The notes: a model not told the origin generated them from the letters alone. A stretch of DNA of 64,000 nucleotides from Bog-756 sp963777665 (GCA_963777665.1 CAVZRJ010000001.1:248001-312000), one strand, 5' to 3'. Shown: positions 40,759 to 50,342, counted from the first letter of the stretch. Translations and numbers: made by a program.

Positions 40759-41337
40759 TCAGCGATCTGCCGTGGGCAGGTCCGCGGGGAACTCGATGAA
40801 GGCGGACGGGGGAAGGTACTCCTGTGGAATGTCCGCCGGACTGTCGAACCAGTCGACGTCGAAGACGTTGGCGAGCCCCTCTTCGTCGACGGTGCCGCTG
40901 AGCCCGGGCTCCGATGAGGTCAGGAACGCATGCCGTCCGTCGATGCGGCCGGCCTCGAGCGCCTCCCAGGTGGCCCGGTCGACACGGGCGACGAGGCTGT
41001 AGGTACACCCGTCTGTCGTGGCGCCCACCCGGCGGCCGATCATCGCGTGGTGGGCGCCGTCGTCGATCGCGTAGACCGCACTGTCGCCGTCGCCGGCTCG
41101 GGCGCGGATCCGGTGTGGGTGCCCGAACAGGTGCACCCCACCGTGGCGCCGCTCCTTCATGGCCCACAGCGGGCTCGGTGGGACGATCCCCTCGGGTTCG
41201 TCCTCTTCGAGCGGGGTGGCGTTGGCCGGTGCGGTCACCGGAAAGGTGTAGCCGGCGGTGTCGGGGCGGAAGTGGAGCTGCCCGTCGTCGCGGGGCTGGA
41301 TCAGCCCGCCGTCCTCGGTACGGTCCCCGTCGTGCAT
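40759..41337 (-). CDS. Hypothetical protein of unknown family
   Basis: 192 residues with no domain I recognise. The sequence is rich in His/Gly in the middle (RRHGGVHLFGHPHRIRARAG then DDGAHHAMIGRRVGA) and ends with a Phe/Asp-rich stretch (NVFDVDWFDSPADIPQEYLP). It has no signal peptide or membrane helix and seems soluble. I chose ATG 41337 since GAGAGGAG lies just upstream; the open frame extends to 41436. It is convergent with pyrF. A ligand-binding or enzymatic role cannot be inferred. Confidence 0.55.
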   Translation of the reverse strand: MHDGDRTEDGGLIQPRDDGQLHFRPDTAGYTFPVTAPANATPLEEDEPEGIVPPSPLWAMKERRHGGVHLFGHPHRIRARAGDGDSAVYAIDDGAHHAMIGRRVGATTDGCTYSLVARVDRATWEALEAGRIDGRHAFLTSSEPGLSGTVDEEGLANVFDVDWFDSPADIPQEYLPPSAFIEFPADLPTADR

Positions 41338-41461
41338 GTCCGGCTCCTCTCGTCGGGACGGTGCGCCCGCTCCCCGCGAGCCCGGGGACGGTGCCGGCAC
41401 GTGGTGCGTGCTCGGGGACATGCTGCCACGCCGCATGCGTCGTGGGTGCCGCAGCCGGAGG

Positions 41462-43171
41462 TCAGGTGCCGGCGGCGGTCGGGTACCAACCCGAGACGCG
41501 GCTGTCGAGGTCCTGTCGGGCCCGGCGCAGCGCGGCGCGGGCTTCGTGCCGGTCGCAGAGGCGCACGACCACCCGGTCGCCCGGTGACAGGCGCCCGAGG
41601 ACGGGGAGGTCGGCTGTGATCACGCAGGCAGCCACCGGGTACCCGCCCACCGTGGCATGGTCGGGGAGGAGGACGATCGGTGTTCCGTCGGGAGGGATCT
41701 GGACCGCTCCGGTGACCATGCCGGTGGACGCCGTCCGGTCGGTCACCGGCAGCCGCGCTCCGGGCGCCTCGAGCCGCAGTCCGATCCGGTCGGAGCGGCT
41801 GCCGATCTGCCAGACGGTGCCGGCCAACCGGTCGAGGAGGTCCGGGGGGGTCGGGTGGGGTCCGGCGAGGGCCCGCAGGACGGTGGCCCCGCCTCCGGTG
41901 TAGGTCGACTGTGTGGACGGCGGTGGCGACAGCGCGCCCCGGACGGGCCCGGGCCGACCGCGGGCAAGCCGGTCACCGGCTCGTAGCGGTCCGGGACCGA
42001 GACCCGAGAGCACGTCGCTGGCCCGACCGCCGACAACGGTCGGGGTCTCGAGGCCGCCCGCCACGGCCAGGTAGGCCCGCAACCCCTGGTGGATTCGGCC
42101 GACCGACACGATCTGCCCGTCGGCGACGGGGACCACCGTGCCGCCGTCGACCGGGCGGCCGTCGACGAGGGCGGCGACGGCCCCGGGACCCGCACCCACC
42201 ACCGCCAGGTGGCCGCTCCCGCCCATCCGCACGGTGGGCCCGACCGCGGTGCACTCGACGGCCGCGGCCGTGTCGGGATTGCCCACGAGCCGGTTGGCGA
42301 GGACGAGGGTCTCCGGATCCGCCGCCCCGCCGCGGGGGATGCCGAGGGAGGCCGTGGCCCGGCGTCCACCGTCCTGGATCAGGCTCAGGACCCCCGGGTC
42401 GAGGACTTCGAGATGGTCGCAGTCGCCGGCATCGAGCAGGGGACGTGGGTCGGGGTGCCGCTCCTGCGCAGGTGCGCGAGAGGCGCCGGCTGCGATGGTG
42501 AAGCGCACCCGATCACCGGGGTGGACGAGCGCATAGGGCGGTGCATCGGGGTCGAACAGCGGGACGTCGGTCCGCCCGAGGAGCTGCCAGCCGCCGGGCG
42601 AGGCACGGGGATAGACCGACGCGAACCCGCCGCCGATGGCGACCGAGCCGGTCGGCACCGAGGTGCGCGGCCCGTCGCGGCGGGGGAGTGCTGCGAGTTC
42701 CGGTGGCAGCCCGGTGAGGTACGGAAAGCCCGGTGCGAAGCCGATGAACGCGACGCGCAGGTCCGCGCCGGTCATCCACGCGACGACCCGGTCGGTCGAG
42801 CTGCCGGTGCGGCGCGCGACCTCGTCGAGGTCCTTCCCGTCGAAGACGACGGGAAGGACGTGGGTCTGCACAGCGGTCGGCTCGGGGGTGCCGCGTGGGG
42901 GCGAACCATCCCCTTCGTCGCAGAGTGCGGCGAGCAGGTTGTCCACCCAGGCTGCGCAGCGATCGGGGTCGGTGTCGTCGAGCGACAGGTCGAGGACCAC
43001 GACCACGTTGCCGAACCCGACGACCGCTTCCTCGATGCCGACCGGTGCCGCTCCGGCGCGGGCCCGACCGGCCACGGCGCGAGCCAGGGCGTGAGCCTGC
43101 TCGACGCCGGACGTCTCGACCAGCAGCGCGCCGTCGCCGAAGGCGACCACGGCACCCGGCGGCGCGGTCAT
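41462..43171 (-). CDS. pxpBC: 5-Oxoprolinase subunits B and C fused (KipI-KipA type)
   Basis: 569 residues joining two proteins that are separate in many bacteria. Residues about 1-245 are PxpB/KipI (FGDGALLVETSGVEQAHALA, then AFIGFAPGFPYLTGLPPELA and GGWQLLGRTDVPLFDPDAPP). Residues about 265-569 are PxpC/KipA (LEVLDPGVLSLIQDGGRR, SLGIPRGGAADPETLVLANRL, late FIN-like STGMVTGAVQIPPDGTPIVL and DHATVGGYPVAACVI). With PxpA they would hydrolyse 5-oxoproline using ATP. ATG 43171 overlaps the pxpA stop by 4 bases (ATGA). Confidence 0.88.
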   Translation of the reverse strand: MTAPPGAVVAFGDGALLVETSGVEQAHALARAVAGRARAGAAPVGIEEAVVGFGNVVVVLDLSLDDTDPDRCAAWVDNLLAALCDEGDGSPPRGTPEPTAVQTHVLPVVFDGKDLDEVARRTGSSTDRVVAWMTGADLRVAFIGFAPGFPYLTGLPPELAALPRRDGPRTSVPTGSVAIGGGFASVYPRASPGGWQLLGRTDVPLFDPDAPPYALVHPGDRVRFTIAAGASRAPAQERHPDPRPLLDAGDCDHLEVLDPGVLSLIQDGGRRATASLGIPRGGAADPETLVLANRLVGNPDTAAAVECTAVGPTVRMGGSGHLAVVGAGPGAVAALVDGRPVDGGTVVPVADGQIVSVGRIHQGLRAYLAVAGGLETPTVVGGRASDVLSGLGPGPLRAGDRLARGRPGPVRGALSPPPSTQSTYTGGGATVLRALAGPHPTPPDLLDRLAGTVWQIGSRSDRIGLRLEAPGARLPVTDRTASTGMVTGAVQIPPDGTPIVLLPDHATVGGYPVAACVITADLPVLGRLSPGDRVVVRLCDRHEARAALRRARQDLDSRVSGWYPTAAGT

Positions 43172-43929
43172 GTTCCCGGCGCGACGGAAAAGGCGCGGAC
43201 CGCCAGCCCCGCGTGCTCCAACATCTCGCGGACGGCACGGGCGGACGCAGCGGCCCGGGGCGAGTCGCCGTGGATGCACAGGGTCTCGACCCTGAGCTCG
43301 ATCCACCGGCCGCCGCGGGTGGCGATCCCACCGCGTTGCACCAGCGTGAGCGCACGGAGTGCGACCGCTGCCTCGTCGTCGACCACGGCGCCGGGCAGGT
43401 CGCGGGGGGTGAGCCGGCCGTCCTCGCCGTAGGCGCGGTCCGGAAATCCCTCGGGGACGACCCGGAGCCCGGCCTTCCGGGCCGGTGCGTCCACAACACT
43501 GCCCGGAGGAGCGACGACCGTCGTGCAGTGAGGTGCCAGCGCCTCGACGACCACCTCGGCAACCTCGGGATCGGTCGCCATCCGGTGGTAGAGCGCGCCG
43601 TGCGGTTTTGCGTAGGCCACGGTGCCGCCCACGGCTGCGGACTCGTCGGCCAACGTCGTCCACTGCTCGAGCACGTCGGCGGTCAGTCGGTCGGCGGTCA
43701 CCTCGCGGTCACGCCGCCCGAACCCGCTCCGGTCGCGGTACGAGAAGTGGGCACCGATGGCCACCCCGCGCTCCACGCAGGCCGCGGCCGCCGCCCGCAT
43801 CACCGAGCGATTGCCGGCATGGAAGCCACAGGCGATGCTGGCACTGGTCACCGCATCGAGCAGTGCTCGATCCCGGTCCGTCCACCGCTCACCCTCGGCC
43901 ATGTCGGCGTTGAGGTCCACGGACGGCAC
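43168..43929 (-). CDS. pxpA: 5-Oxoprolinase subunit A (LamB/YcsF family)
   Basis: 253 residues. The N-terminal VDLNADMAEGERWTDRDRALL, the SASIACGFHAGN block with the conserved Cys/His near residue 33, GVAIGAHFSYRDRSGFGRR near 59 and VAYAKPHGALYHRM near 103 identify the family. Near the end, VETLCIHGDSPRAAA is also conserved. Works with the fused PxpBC to recycle 5-oxoproline, formed spontaneously from glutamine and glutamate. The GTG at 43929 is the start; the open frame continues upstream without family support. Confidence 0.9.
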   Translation of the reverse strand: MPSVDLNADMAEGERWTDRDRALLDAVTSASIACGFHAGNRSVMRAAAAACVERGVAIGAHFSYRDRSGFGRRDREVTADRLTADVLEQWTTLADESAAVGGTVAYAKPHGALYHRMATDPEVAEVVVEALAPHCTTVVAPPGSVVDAPARKAGLRVVPEGFPDRAYGEDGRLTPRDLPGAVVDDEAAVALRALTLVQRGGIATRGGRWIELRVETLCIHGDSPRAAASARAVREMLEHAGLAVRAFSVAPGT

Positions 43930-44023
43930 GACTCCAGTATCGGTGATCGACCGCAGGCCGGCTCGCCGGAGCGCCTCCCAGGTCCGGATGACCCGGCGGC
44001 CCGGAGGCGCTATCGTTCCGACC

Positions 44024-44341
44024 ATGCCGCAACCGCCCGCACTCACGCCCGAACAGCGCCAGGCCGCCCTGGCCAAGGCAGCCAAGGTCCGCCGCGAGCG
44101 GGCCGAAGTCAAAGAGAGGCTCAAGTTGGGCTCGATCAACCTCTCGGAACTGCTGACCATGGCCGACGACGACGAGACGGTCGGCAAGATGAAGGTGCTC
44201 TCCGTACTCGAGTCCCTCCCCGGTCTGGGCAAGGTCAAGGCCCGACGACTGATGGACACCGTGGGGATCTCGGAGAGCCGCCGGCTGCAAGGACTGGGCT
44301 CGAACCAACGCGAGGCTCTCCTGCGCGAGACCGCCCGCTGA
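44024..44341 (+). CDS. mihF: Actinobacterial integration host factor
   Basis: 105 residues. Unrelated to enterobacterial IHF in fold; a helical DNA-binding protein. The N-terminal PALTPEQRQAALAKAAKVRRERAEVKERL helix and the H2TH-like LESLPGLGKVKARRLMDTVGI near residue 66 match mIHF/sIHF. It shapes chromosome structure and is needed for growth in mycobacteria. ATG 44024 lies in a stretch open far upstream, but homology starts here. Its position directly ahead of gmk is the conserved actinobacterial order. Confidence 0.9.
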   Translation: MPQPPALTPEQRQAALAKAAKVRRERAEVKERLKLGSINLSELLTMADDDETVGKMKVLSVLESLPGLGKVKARRLMDTVGISESRRLQGLGSNQREALLRETAR

Positions 44342-44384
44342 GCGGACCCTCGGGGACCGCGCCGGACCGCGGGCCGACTCTCTG

Positions 44385-44930
44385 ATGTTCGTCCTCTTCG
44401 GCCCCGGCGGGGCCGGCAAGGGAACGATCGCCTCCCGCCTGGTGGCGGACGACCCCGGGCTGTCGTTGAGCCGGTCGTGGACGACACGCCCCCGGCGCCC
44501 CGGAGAGTCGGCAGACGCCTACGTCTTCGTCGACCGGTCGACCTTCGAGGCCAGGGTCACCGACGGCGGGTTCTTCGAGTGGGCGGAGTACCTCGGGCAC
44601 CTCTACGGGACGCCGAGCGTCGAGCCGCTGCCCGGTCGCGACGTGCTGCTCGAGGTCGATCTGCAGGGGGCCCGGCAGGTCCGGGCGCTGCGCCCCGATG
44701 CGACCCTGATCCTGCTGCTGCCCCCCTCCGTCGAGGCGCAGGTGGAGCGGCTCCGGTCCCGCGGCGACGACGAGTCCCACATCCACCGCCGCCTCGCCGA
44801 AGGGGCCGAGGAGGAGCGCTCGGGCCGGGAGATCGCCCACCATGTGGTGGTCAACGGCACCGTCGACCAGGCCACCCGCGATGTGGCCGGTATAGTGGAA
44901 GGTTGCCGCACCACCCGGACCGGGGGGTAG
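44385..44930 (+). CDS. gmk: Guanylate kinase
   Basis: 181 residues, a little short. Phosphorylates GMP. P-loop FGPGGAGKGTIASRL starts at residue 5; the GMP-binding stretch is SRSWTTRPRRPGE near 35, then FVDRSTFEARVTDGGFFEWAEY near 52 and LLEVDLQGARQVR near 88. The lid basic residues in LRSRGDDESHIHRRL follow. Ends in a short Arg/Thr/Gly tail. 43 bases after mihF. Confidence 0.92.
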   Translation: MFVLFGPGGAGKGTIASRLVADDPGLSLSRSWTTRPRRPGESADAYVFVDRSTFEARVTDGGFFEWAEYLGHLYGTPSVEPLPGRDVLLEVDLQGARQVRALRPDATLILLLPPSVEAQVERLRSRGDDESHIHRRLAEGAEEERSGREIAHHVVVNGTVDQATRDVAGIVEGCRTTRTGG

Positions 44931-45003
44931 CGCGCGCCGGACCTCCCGACGCGGAGCGGGCGGGAGACGCGTTCCCGCCGACGACATGCCCGAAGGAATC
45001 GTG

Positions 45004-45376
45004 ATGGCCCAGCACAAGACCACGCTCATGGACCCACCCATCGAGGTGCTCCTCGACAAGGTCGACTCGAAGTTCACCCTGGTCGCCCTGGCCTCCCGCC
45101 GTGCCCGACAGGTCAACAGCTACTACAACTCGCTCGGTGAGGGACTCGGCGTCGTCGTGCCGCCCCAGGTGGCGTCCGCGTCGGGCAAGCCCCTCTCGAT
45201 CGCCTTCGAGGAGGTCGCCGAGGGCAAGGCGACCTACTCCCGGCCCGACCCCGAGGAGCTCGCCCGTGCCGAGGCGGCGGCCCTGGCCCTGCTCGAGGGA
45301 GAGGGGATCGAGGGCATCGAGGGCGTCGAGGCTGCAGAGGGCGTCGGAGGCCGCGCCGCCCGAACCGATCGAGTAG
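45004..45376 (+). CDS. rpoZ: RNA polymerase omega subunit, one frame break near the end
   Basis: A small RNAP assembly subunit. MDPPIEVLLDKVDSKFTLVALASRRARQVN is the omega core at the N-terminus, and KPLSIAFEEVAEGKATY ends it. A repetitive acidic tail follows (GEGIEGIEGVEAAEG). As read, the frame would run on over 160 bases into coaBC. A one-base excess near 45335-45345 puts it in the frame ending SEAAPPEPIE at 45376, just before coaBC, giving about 123 residues. I chose ATG 45004 with AAGGA at 44994-44998. Confidence 0.85.
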
Positions 45377-45416
45377 CAGACCATCCGGCCGCTCCGGCCG
45401 GGGGGTCGGATGTGGG

Positions 45417-46754
45417 GTGGTCGTGGCAGACGCGAGACCGGGCCATGGGCAGCCGCAGCTGGACGGTGCGGCCGGGGACCGTCCGTTCGTGGTGCTCGGT
45501 GTGTCCGCGGGCATCGCTGCGTACAAGGCGGTCGAGGTCTGTCGTCGCCTGGTCGACGCCGGCATCCATGTCGCCCCGGTGCTGACCGAGCGGGCGACCC
45601 GGTTCGTCGGGCGGGCCACCTTCGACGCACTCGGCTCGGAACCCAGCCAGACCAGTATCTGGGACGGTCCCGAGCCCATTCCCCACACCCGGCTCGGCCG
45701 GGCATGTGATCTGGTGGTGGTGGCGCCGGCGACCGCCGATCTGCTTGCACGCTACGCGGCCGGCCTGTGCGATGACCTCCTCACCGCCACGCTGGTGGCC
45801 ACCGCCGCCCCGGTGATCGTGTGCCCGGCCATGCACACCGAGATGTGGGAGCACCCGTCGGTCCGCCACAACCTGGACGTGCTGCGGTCCCGTGGCGTGA
45901 CCGTGATCCCGCCCGAAGAGGGCCGACTGGCCGGCGGCGACGTCGGAGCGGGACGGATGGCCGAGCCGCCGGTCATCGTGGACGCGGTGCTGGGCCTGCT
46001 CGGGGCGGGCTCCCAGGCGGGGGCCGGCTCCCTTTCCGGCGGACCGGGCAAGGGGCGCTCGGACTTGGTCGGAGTGCAGGTGGTGGTCTCCGCGGGTGGG
46101 ACACGGGAGCCCATCGACCCGGTGCGCTTCATCACCAACAGGTCGTCGGGCAAGCAGGGTCACGCCCTGGCCGCGGCGGCCCGGCGTCGCGGGGCGGAGG
46201 TCGTGCTGGTCACCGCGAGCCCGTTGGACGGGCCGGCGGGGGTGACCGTCGATCGGGTGGACACGGCGTCGGAGATGGAGTCGGCCGTGCTGGCCAGGGC
46301 CGCGGTGGCCGACGTGGTGGTCATGGCCGCGGCGGTGGCCGACTTCCGTCCGGCGGTGGCCGCCGGGACCAAGATGCGCAAGGCCGACGGGATCCCCGAA
46401 CTGGTCCTCGAAGCGACACCCGACATCCTGGCCGAGCTCGGACGGAGGCGGCGTCCGGGCCAGGTCCTGGTGGGATTCGCGGCCGAGACCGGGCTGGTGC
46501 CCGAGCGAGCACGTGCCAAGCTGGCGGCCAAGGGCGTCGACCTGATCGTGGCCAACGACGTCTCCGTCGACGGGGTCGGATTCGACCACGACACCAATCA
46601 GGTGACCATCTTCGGAGCCGACGGTTCGGCCGTCGGGGTGCCGCTGTCCGCCAAGGACGCGGTGGCCGACGCCGTCTTGGATAGGGTGTGCGCGCTGTTG
46701 TTCCCGGGGAAGACCGGGGGCCCGATCAGCCGAGCAGAATGGACTACCCCGTGA
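45417..46754 (+). CDS. coaBC: Phosphopantothenoylcysteine synthetase/decarboxylase
   Basis: 445-residue two-domain enzyme of CoA synthesis. The N-terminal flavin decarboxylase (CoaC) shows VLGVSAGIAAYKAVEVCRRL near residue 27, the HTRLGRACDLVVVAPATADLLA stretch near 90 and PAMHTEMWEHPSV near 140 (active-site PAMN-like). The CTP-dependent synthetase (CoaB) domain shows VVSAGGTREPIDPVRFITNRSSGK near 223 and MAAAVADFRPA near 302 with KADGIPELVLEATPDIL. GTG start at 45417. Its TGA overlaps a metK GTG by 4 bases. Confidence 0.93.
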   Translation: MVVADARPGHGQPQLDGAAGDRPFVVLGVSAGIAAYKAVEVCRRLVDAGIHVAPVLTERATRFVGRATFDALGSEPSQTSIWDGPEPIPHTRLGRACDLVVVAPATADLLARYAAGLCDDLLTATLVATAAPVIVCPAMHTEMWEHPSVRHNLDVLRSRGVTVIPPEEGRLAGGDVGAGRMAEPPVIVDAVLGLLGAGSQAGAGSLSGGPGKGRSDLVGVQVVVSAGGTREPIDPVRFITNRSSGKQGHALAAAARRRGAEVVLVTASPLDGPAGVTVDRVDTASEMESAVLARAAVADVVVMAAAVADFRPAVAAGTKMRKADGIPELVLEATPDILAELGRRRRPGQVLVGFAAETGLVPERARAKLAAKGVDLIVANDVSVDGVGFDHDTNQVTIFGADGSAVGVPLSAKDAVADAVLDRVCALLFPGKTGGPISRAEWTTP

Positions 46755-47947
46755 GCACCCGATACACCTTCACCTCTGAGTCCGTCACCGAGGGACATCC
46801 GGACAAGATGGCGGACCAGATCTCCGATGCGGTGCTCGACGCGTTGCTGGCCGACGACCCGGGGAGCCGGGTCGCGTGCGAGACGCTGCTGACCACCGGC
46901 CTGGTGCTGGTGGCGGGGGAGATCACCACCTCGACCTATGTGGACATCCCGAAGCTGGTGCGCCAGACCGTGCTCGACATCGGCTACAACGACGACGCTT
47001 ACGGCATCGACGGGAACACCTGCGGGGTGATCGTCTCGCTCGACGAGCAGTCGCCCGACATCGGGCAGGGCGTGGACAAGGCCTTCGAGGTTCGGGCCGG
47101 CACCGGGGGAGAGGACCAACTCAACGCGCAGGGCGCCGGGGACCAGGGGATGATGTTCGGCTACGCCTGCGACGAGACGCCCGATCTGATGCCGCTGCCG
47201 ATCTGGCTCGCCCACCGGCTGGCACAGCGGCTGGCACAGGTGCGCCGCGTGGGCACGCTGCCCTACCTCCGCCCGGACGGCAAGACCCAGGTCAGCGTCC
47301 GCTACGAGGACGGGCGGCCCGTCGCGCTCGAGACGGTGCTGATCTCGACCCAGCACGATCCGGGCATCGACCTCGAAACCCTCCTCCTGCCCGACTTGCG
47401 GGACAACGTCATCAACCCGTTGCTCCCCCCCGAGCTCGACTGCTCAGAGCTCCGGATCCTGGCCAACCCGACCGGCGTCTTCGAGCAGGGCGGTCCCCAC
47501 GCGGACACCGGTCTCACCGGGCGCAAGATCATCGTCGACACCTACGGTGGGATGGCACGCCACGGCGGCGGAGCGTTCTCGGGCAAGGACCCCTCCAAGG
47601 TCGATCGTTCGGCCGCCTACGCGGCACGCTGGGTGGCCAAGAACCTCGTGGCTGCCGGCGCGGCGACCCGCTGCGAGCTCCAGGTGGCCTACGCGATCGG
47701 TGTGGCCCGACCGGTCTCGGTGCTCGTCGAGACGTTCGGCACCGAACGCACCGACCCCGTCCGCATCGCCAAGGTGGTCGACGAGGTCTTCGATCTGCGC
47801 CCGGCGGCCATCGTGCGCGACCTCGACCTCAAGCGGCCGATCTACCGAAAGACCGCGGCCTACGGGCATTTCGGGCGGTCCGACAAGGAATTCACCTGGG
47901 AGGACACCTCCCGAGCCGACGACCTGAAGCAGGCGCTCGGACTCTGA
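46751..47947 (+). CDS. metK: S-adenosylmethionine synthetase
   Basis: 398 residues. FTSESVTEGHPDKMADQISDAVLDALL near residue 8 is the N-terminal signature, GAGDQGMMFGYA near 132 and GGGAFSGKDPSKVDRSAAYAA near 275 the others; active-site Lys and Asp residues are in these. The GTG at 46751 (GTGA overlap with coaBC) gives a normal leader; ATG 46739 would add four residues (MDYP). No SAM riboswitch is seen ahead of it, since the gene is inside an operon. Confidence 0.95.
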   Translation: MSTRYTFTSESVTEGHPDKMADQISDAVLDALLADDPGSRVACETLLTTGLVLVAGEITTSTYVDIPKLVRQTVLDIGYNDDAYGIDGNTCGVIVSLDEQSPDIGQGVDKAFEVRAGTGGEDQLNAQGAGDQGMMFGYACDETPDLMPLPIWLAHRLAQRLAQVRRVGTLPYLRPDGKTQVSVRYEDGRPVALETVLISTQHDPGIDLETLLLPDLRDNVINPLLPPELDCSELRILANPTGVFEQGGPHADTGLTGRKIIVDTYGGMARHGGGAFSGKDPSKVDRSAAYAARWVAKNLVAAGAATRCELQVAYAIGVARPVSVLVETFGTERTDPVRIAKVVDEVFDLRPAAIVRDLDLKRPIYRKTAAYGHFGRSDKEFTWEDTSRADDLKQALGL

Positions 47948-48006
47948 GCGGCCGCTCCGCCGTTCCCACGCCGGCCGGGGACGGGTCGTCCCGCCGGGTC
48001 GTACGG

Positions 48007-49760
48007 GTGGTGCCGGACGTCCCCGCCATCCATCGCCGGTTCGACTACTCGGTGCCCGCCGCGCTCGATGCGGCCATCGCCGTGGGCGCCCGGGTGCGGG
48101 TCGAACTGCACGGTCGGCGGGTCGGGGGCTGGGTCGTCGAGGACGGGGTGACCCCCCCGCCCGGGCTGGTGACCAAGGACCTCGCCGGGTCGAGCGGTCT
48201 CGGACCCCCTTCGAGGGTGGTTGCGCTGGCTGAGTGGGCCGCCTGGCGGTGGGCCGGACCGCTCTCCTCGTTCCTCGGCACCGCGTCACCCGACCGGGTG
48301 GTGCGCTCGATGGTCCCGCCGGCAGCGACCACGACGGATGCGCGGCCGGCTTCGCCGGGCGGAGGCGCGATCCGTCTGGTCGACGAGGCACTCGGCGGCG
48401 AGGGCCCCGGGGTGATCCGGCTGGCCCCGGCGCTCGACGCGGGCCGGATCGTCCTCGAGGTGGTCCACCGGGTCGGTCCGGCCGGAGTGCTCGTGGTCGC
48501 CGCCTCGCGTGCGCGTGCCGAGGCACTCGCCGCCCGGCTCCGCGATGCAGGGCTGCCGGTGGCGCTCCTGCCCGAGCAGTGGGCGCTCGCGAGGCAGGGA
48601 GCGAGCGCAGTGGTGGGTACCCGGGCGGCGGCCTGGGCGCCCTTGGAGCGCATCCGTGCCGCGGTGGTGCTCGATGCCCACGACGAGGCCCACCGCGAAG
48701 AGCGGGCGCCGACGTGGTCGGCGGTCGACGTCCTCCTCGAACGCGGGCGACGCGACCGTGCGCCGGTGGTGCTGGTGAGTCCGTGCCCGCCTGTCGCCAT
48801 CACCGAGGCGGTGCGACTGGTGACCACCGACCGCGCGGTCGAGCGCAGCGGGTGGCCGCCGGTCGAGGTCGTCGACCGCTCCGGCGACGACCCCCGGACC
48901 GGGCTCTTCTCCGAGCGGCTCGTCGCAGTCGCACGCGCCGAGTTGGACCGCCAAGGCGGACGGGTGGTGTGCGTGCTCCACCGGACCGGGCGGGTCCGGC
49001 TCCTGGCCTGCGCGGTCTGCGGCGCGCTCGCACGGTGCACGCGCTGTGGCGGAGCGGTGAGCCAGGCGGAGAGCGGCGGTTCCCTGTCCTGCCGGAGGTG
49101 TGGGGAGACCCGTCCCAGCCTGTGCGCGGTCTGCGACTCGACCCGGCTCAAGACCCTTCGGATCGGGGTCACCCGTGCCACCGAGGAACTGGCGGCCCTC
49201 CTCGGCACCGAGGCCGTCGAAGTCACCGCCGCCGCCGTACCCGACGGGAGGCTGGAGGTGGCTCGCCTGGTCGTCGGCACGGAGGCCGCCCTCCACCGCA
49301 TCGACCATGCCGGCGTGGTGGTGTTCCTCGACATCGACCAGCACCTGCTGGCCCCGCGGTTCGCCGCCAGCGAACAGGCCCTCGCGGTCCTGGCCCGGGC
49401 CGCCCGGGTGGTCGGTGCGAGGTCCGGCGGCGGGCGGGTGCTCGTCCAGACCAGGCTTCCCCACCACGAGGTCCTCCGCGCTGCGCTGCACGCCGACCCG
49501 GGGCTCGTGACGAGACAGAGCGGGGCTTGCGCCGCGGGCTCGGCCTGCCCCCCTTCTCCGCCCTTGCGCTGCTGAGCGGGCCCGGCGCCGAGGTCTATGC
49601 CGCCGGCCTGGCGGACGTGGCCGGCCTCGACGTCTCCGCCCTCGGCGCCGACCGGTTCCTGGTCCGGGCGGGCGGGCACAGCTCGCTCGCCGACGGGCTG
49701 GCAGCGGTCGCCCGTCCACAGGAGCGCTTGCGGGTCGAGGTCGACCCGGCCGACGTCTGA
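48007..49760 (+). CDS. priA: Primosomal protein N' (PriA), Walker A lost, one frame break
   Basis: A replication-restart protein. 3'-DNA-binding domain from VPDVPAIHRRFDYSVPA, then a helicase-like core in which the Walker A loop is absent (the place reads APALDAGRIVLEVVHRV) but DEAH remains (LDAHDEAHREERAPTWSA). Eight Cys form two zinc sites (CAVCGALARCTRC, CRRCGETRPSLCAVC). The frame breaks near 49508-49511, where one missing base joins HADPGLVT to DETERGLRRGLGLPPFSAL. About 585 residues. Loss of Walker A is known for actinobacterial PriA, so it is probably not an active helicase. GTG 48007 truncates the first strand; a CTG at 47944 overlapping the metK stop is the alternative. Confidence 0.82.
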
Positions 49761-49796
49761 GCAGGACCACGCGGCGATGTCCCGTAGAATGGGCCG

Positions 49797-50342
49797 ATGC
49801 CTTCGTACTCCGTGCGCACCTATGGCGACCCGGTCCTCAAGCAGGTCGCCCGAGAGGTCGACCGGATCGACGGCGGGCTCGCGAAGCTGGTCGACGACAT
49901 GGTCGAGACGATGTACGACGCCGAGGGAGCCGGCCTGGCCGCGCCCCAGGTGGGTGTCCAGAAGCGGGTGTTCGTCTACGACGTGGGCGACGGGCCGGAG
50001 GTGCTGATCAACCCCGAGATCGTCGAATCCGAGGGAGAGTGGTACCACGACGAGGGATGCCTCTCGATCCCCGGGCTCCGGCTCGGGATCATCCGACCGC
50101 AACGGGTCCATCTCCGTGGGTTCGATCTCGAGGGCAACGAACGGTCACTCGAGGGCGAGGACTTCCTCGGGCGGGTCTTCCAGCACGAGGTCGACCATCT
50201 CGACGGGGTGCTCATGGTCGAGCGCCTCGACGAGGACATGCGCAAGCAAGCGTTGCGCGTCCTGCGCGACCGGGCGCTCGGCCTCGACACCTCGGCCATG
50301 GAGGCCAAGTTGGTCTCGGCCGGCAGCGACCGCGAGATCTGA
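49797..50342 (+). CDS. def: Peptide deformylase
   Basis: 181 residues. Removes formyl from nascent proteins. Motif 1 GAGLAAPQVGVQ near residue 42, motif 2 EGCLSIPGL near 86 (Cys ligand) and motif 3 FQHEVDHLDGVL near 128 (two His ligands and Glu) are all intact. The C-terminal tail after residue 150 is longer than in E. coli, as in other actinobacteria. 37 bases after priA, with fmt next. Confidence 0.95.
   Translation: MPSYSVRTYGDPVLKQVAREVDRIDGGLAKLVDDMVETMYDAEGAGLAAPQVGVQKRVFVYDVGDGPEVLINPEIVESEGEWYHDEGCLSIPGLRLGIIRPQRVHLRGFDLEGNERSLEGEDFLGRVFQHEVDHLDGVLMVERLDEDMRKQALRVLRDRALGLDTSAMEAKLVSAGSDREI

Noticed and set aside
44986..45585. A 200-residue rpoZ product as read without correction
   Set aside because: It would overlap coaBC by about 170 bases and the extra residues are Arg/Ser/Trp-rich noise; a one-base shift gives the expected end at 45376.
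46688..46760. SAM riboswitch ahead of metK
   Set aside because: metK overlaps coaBC, leaving no leader.
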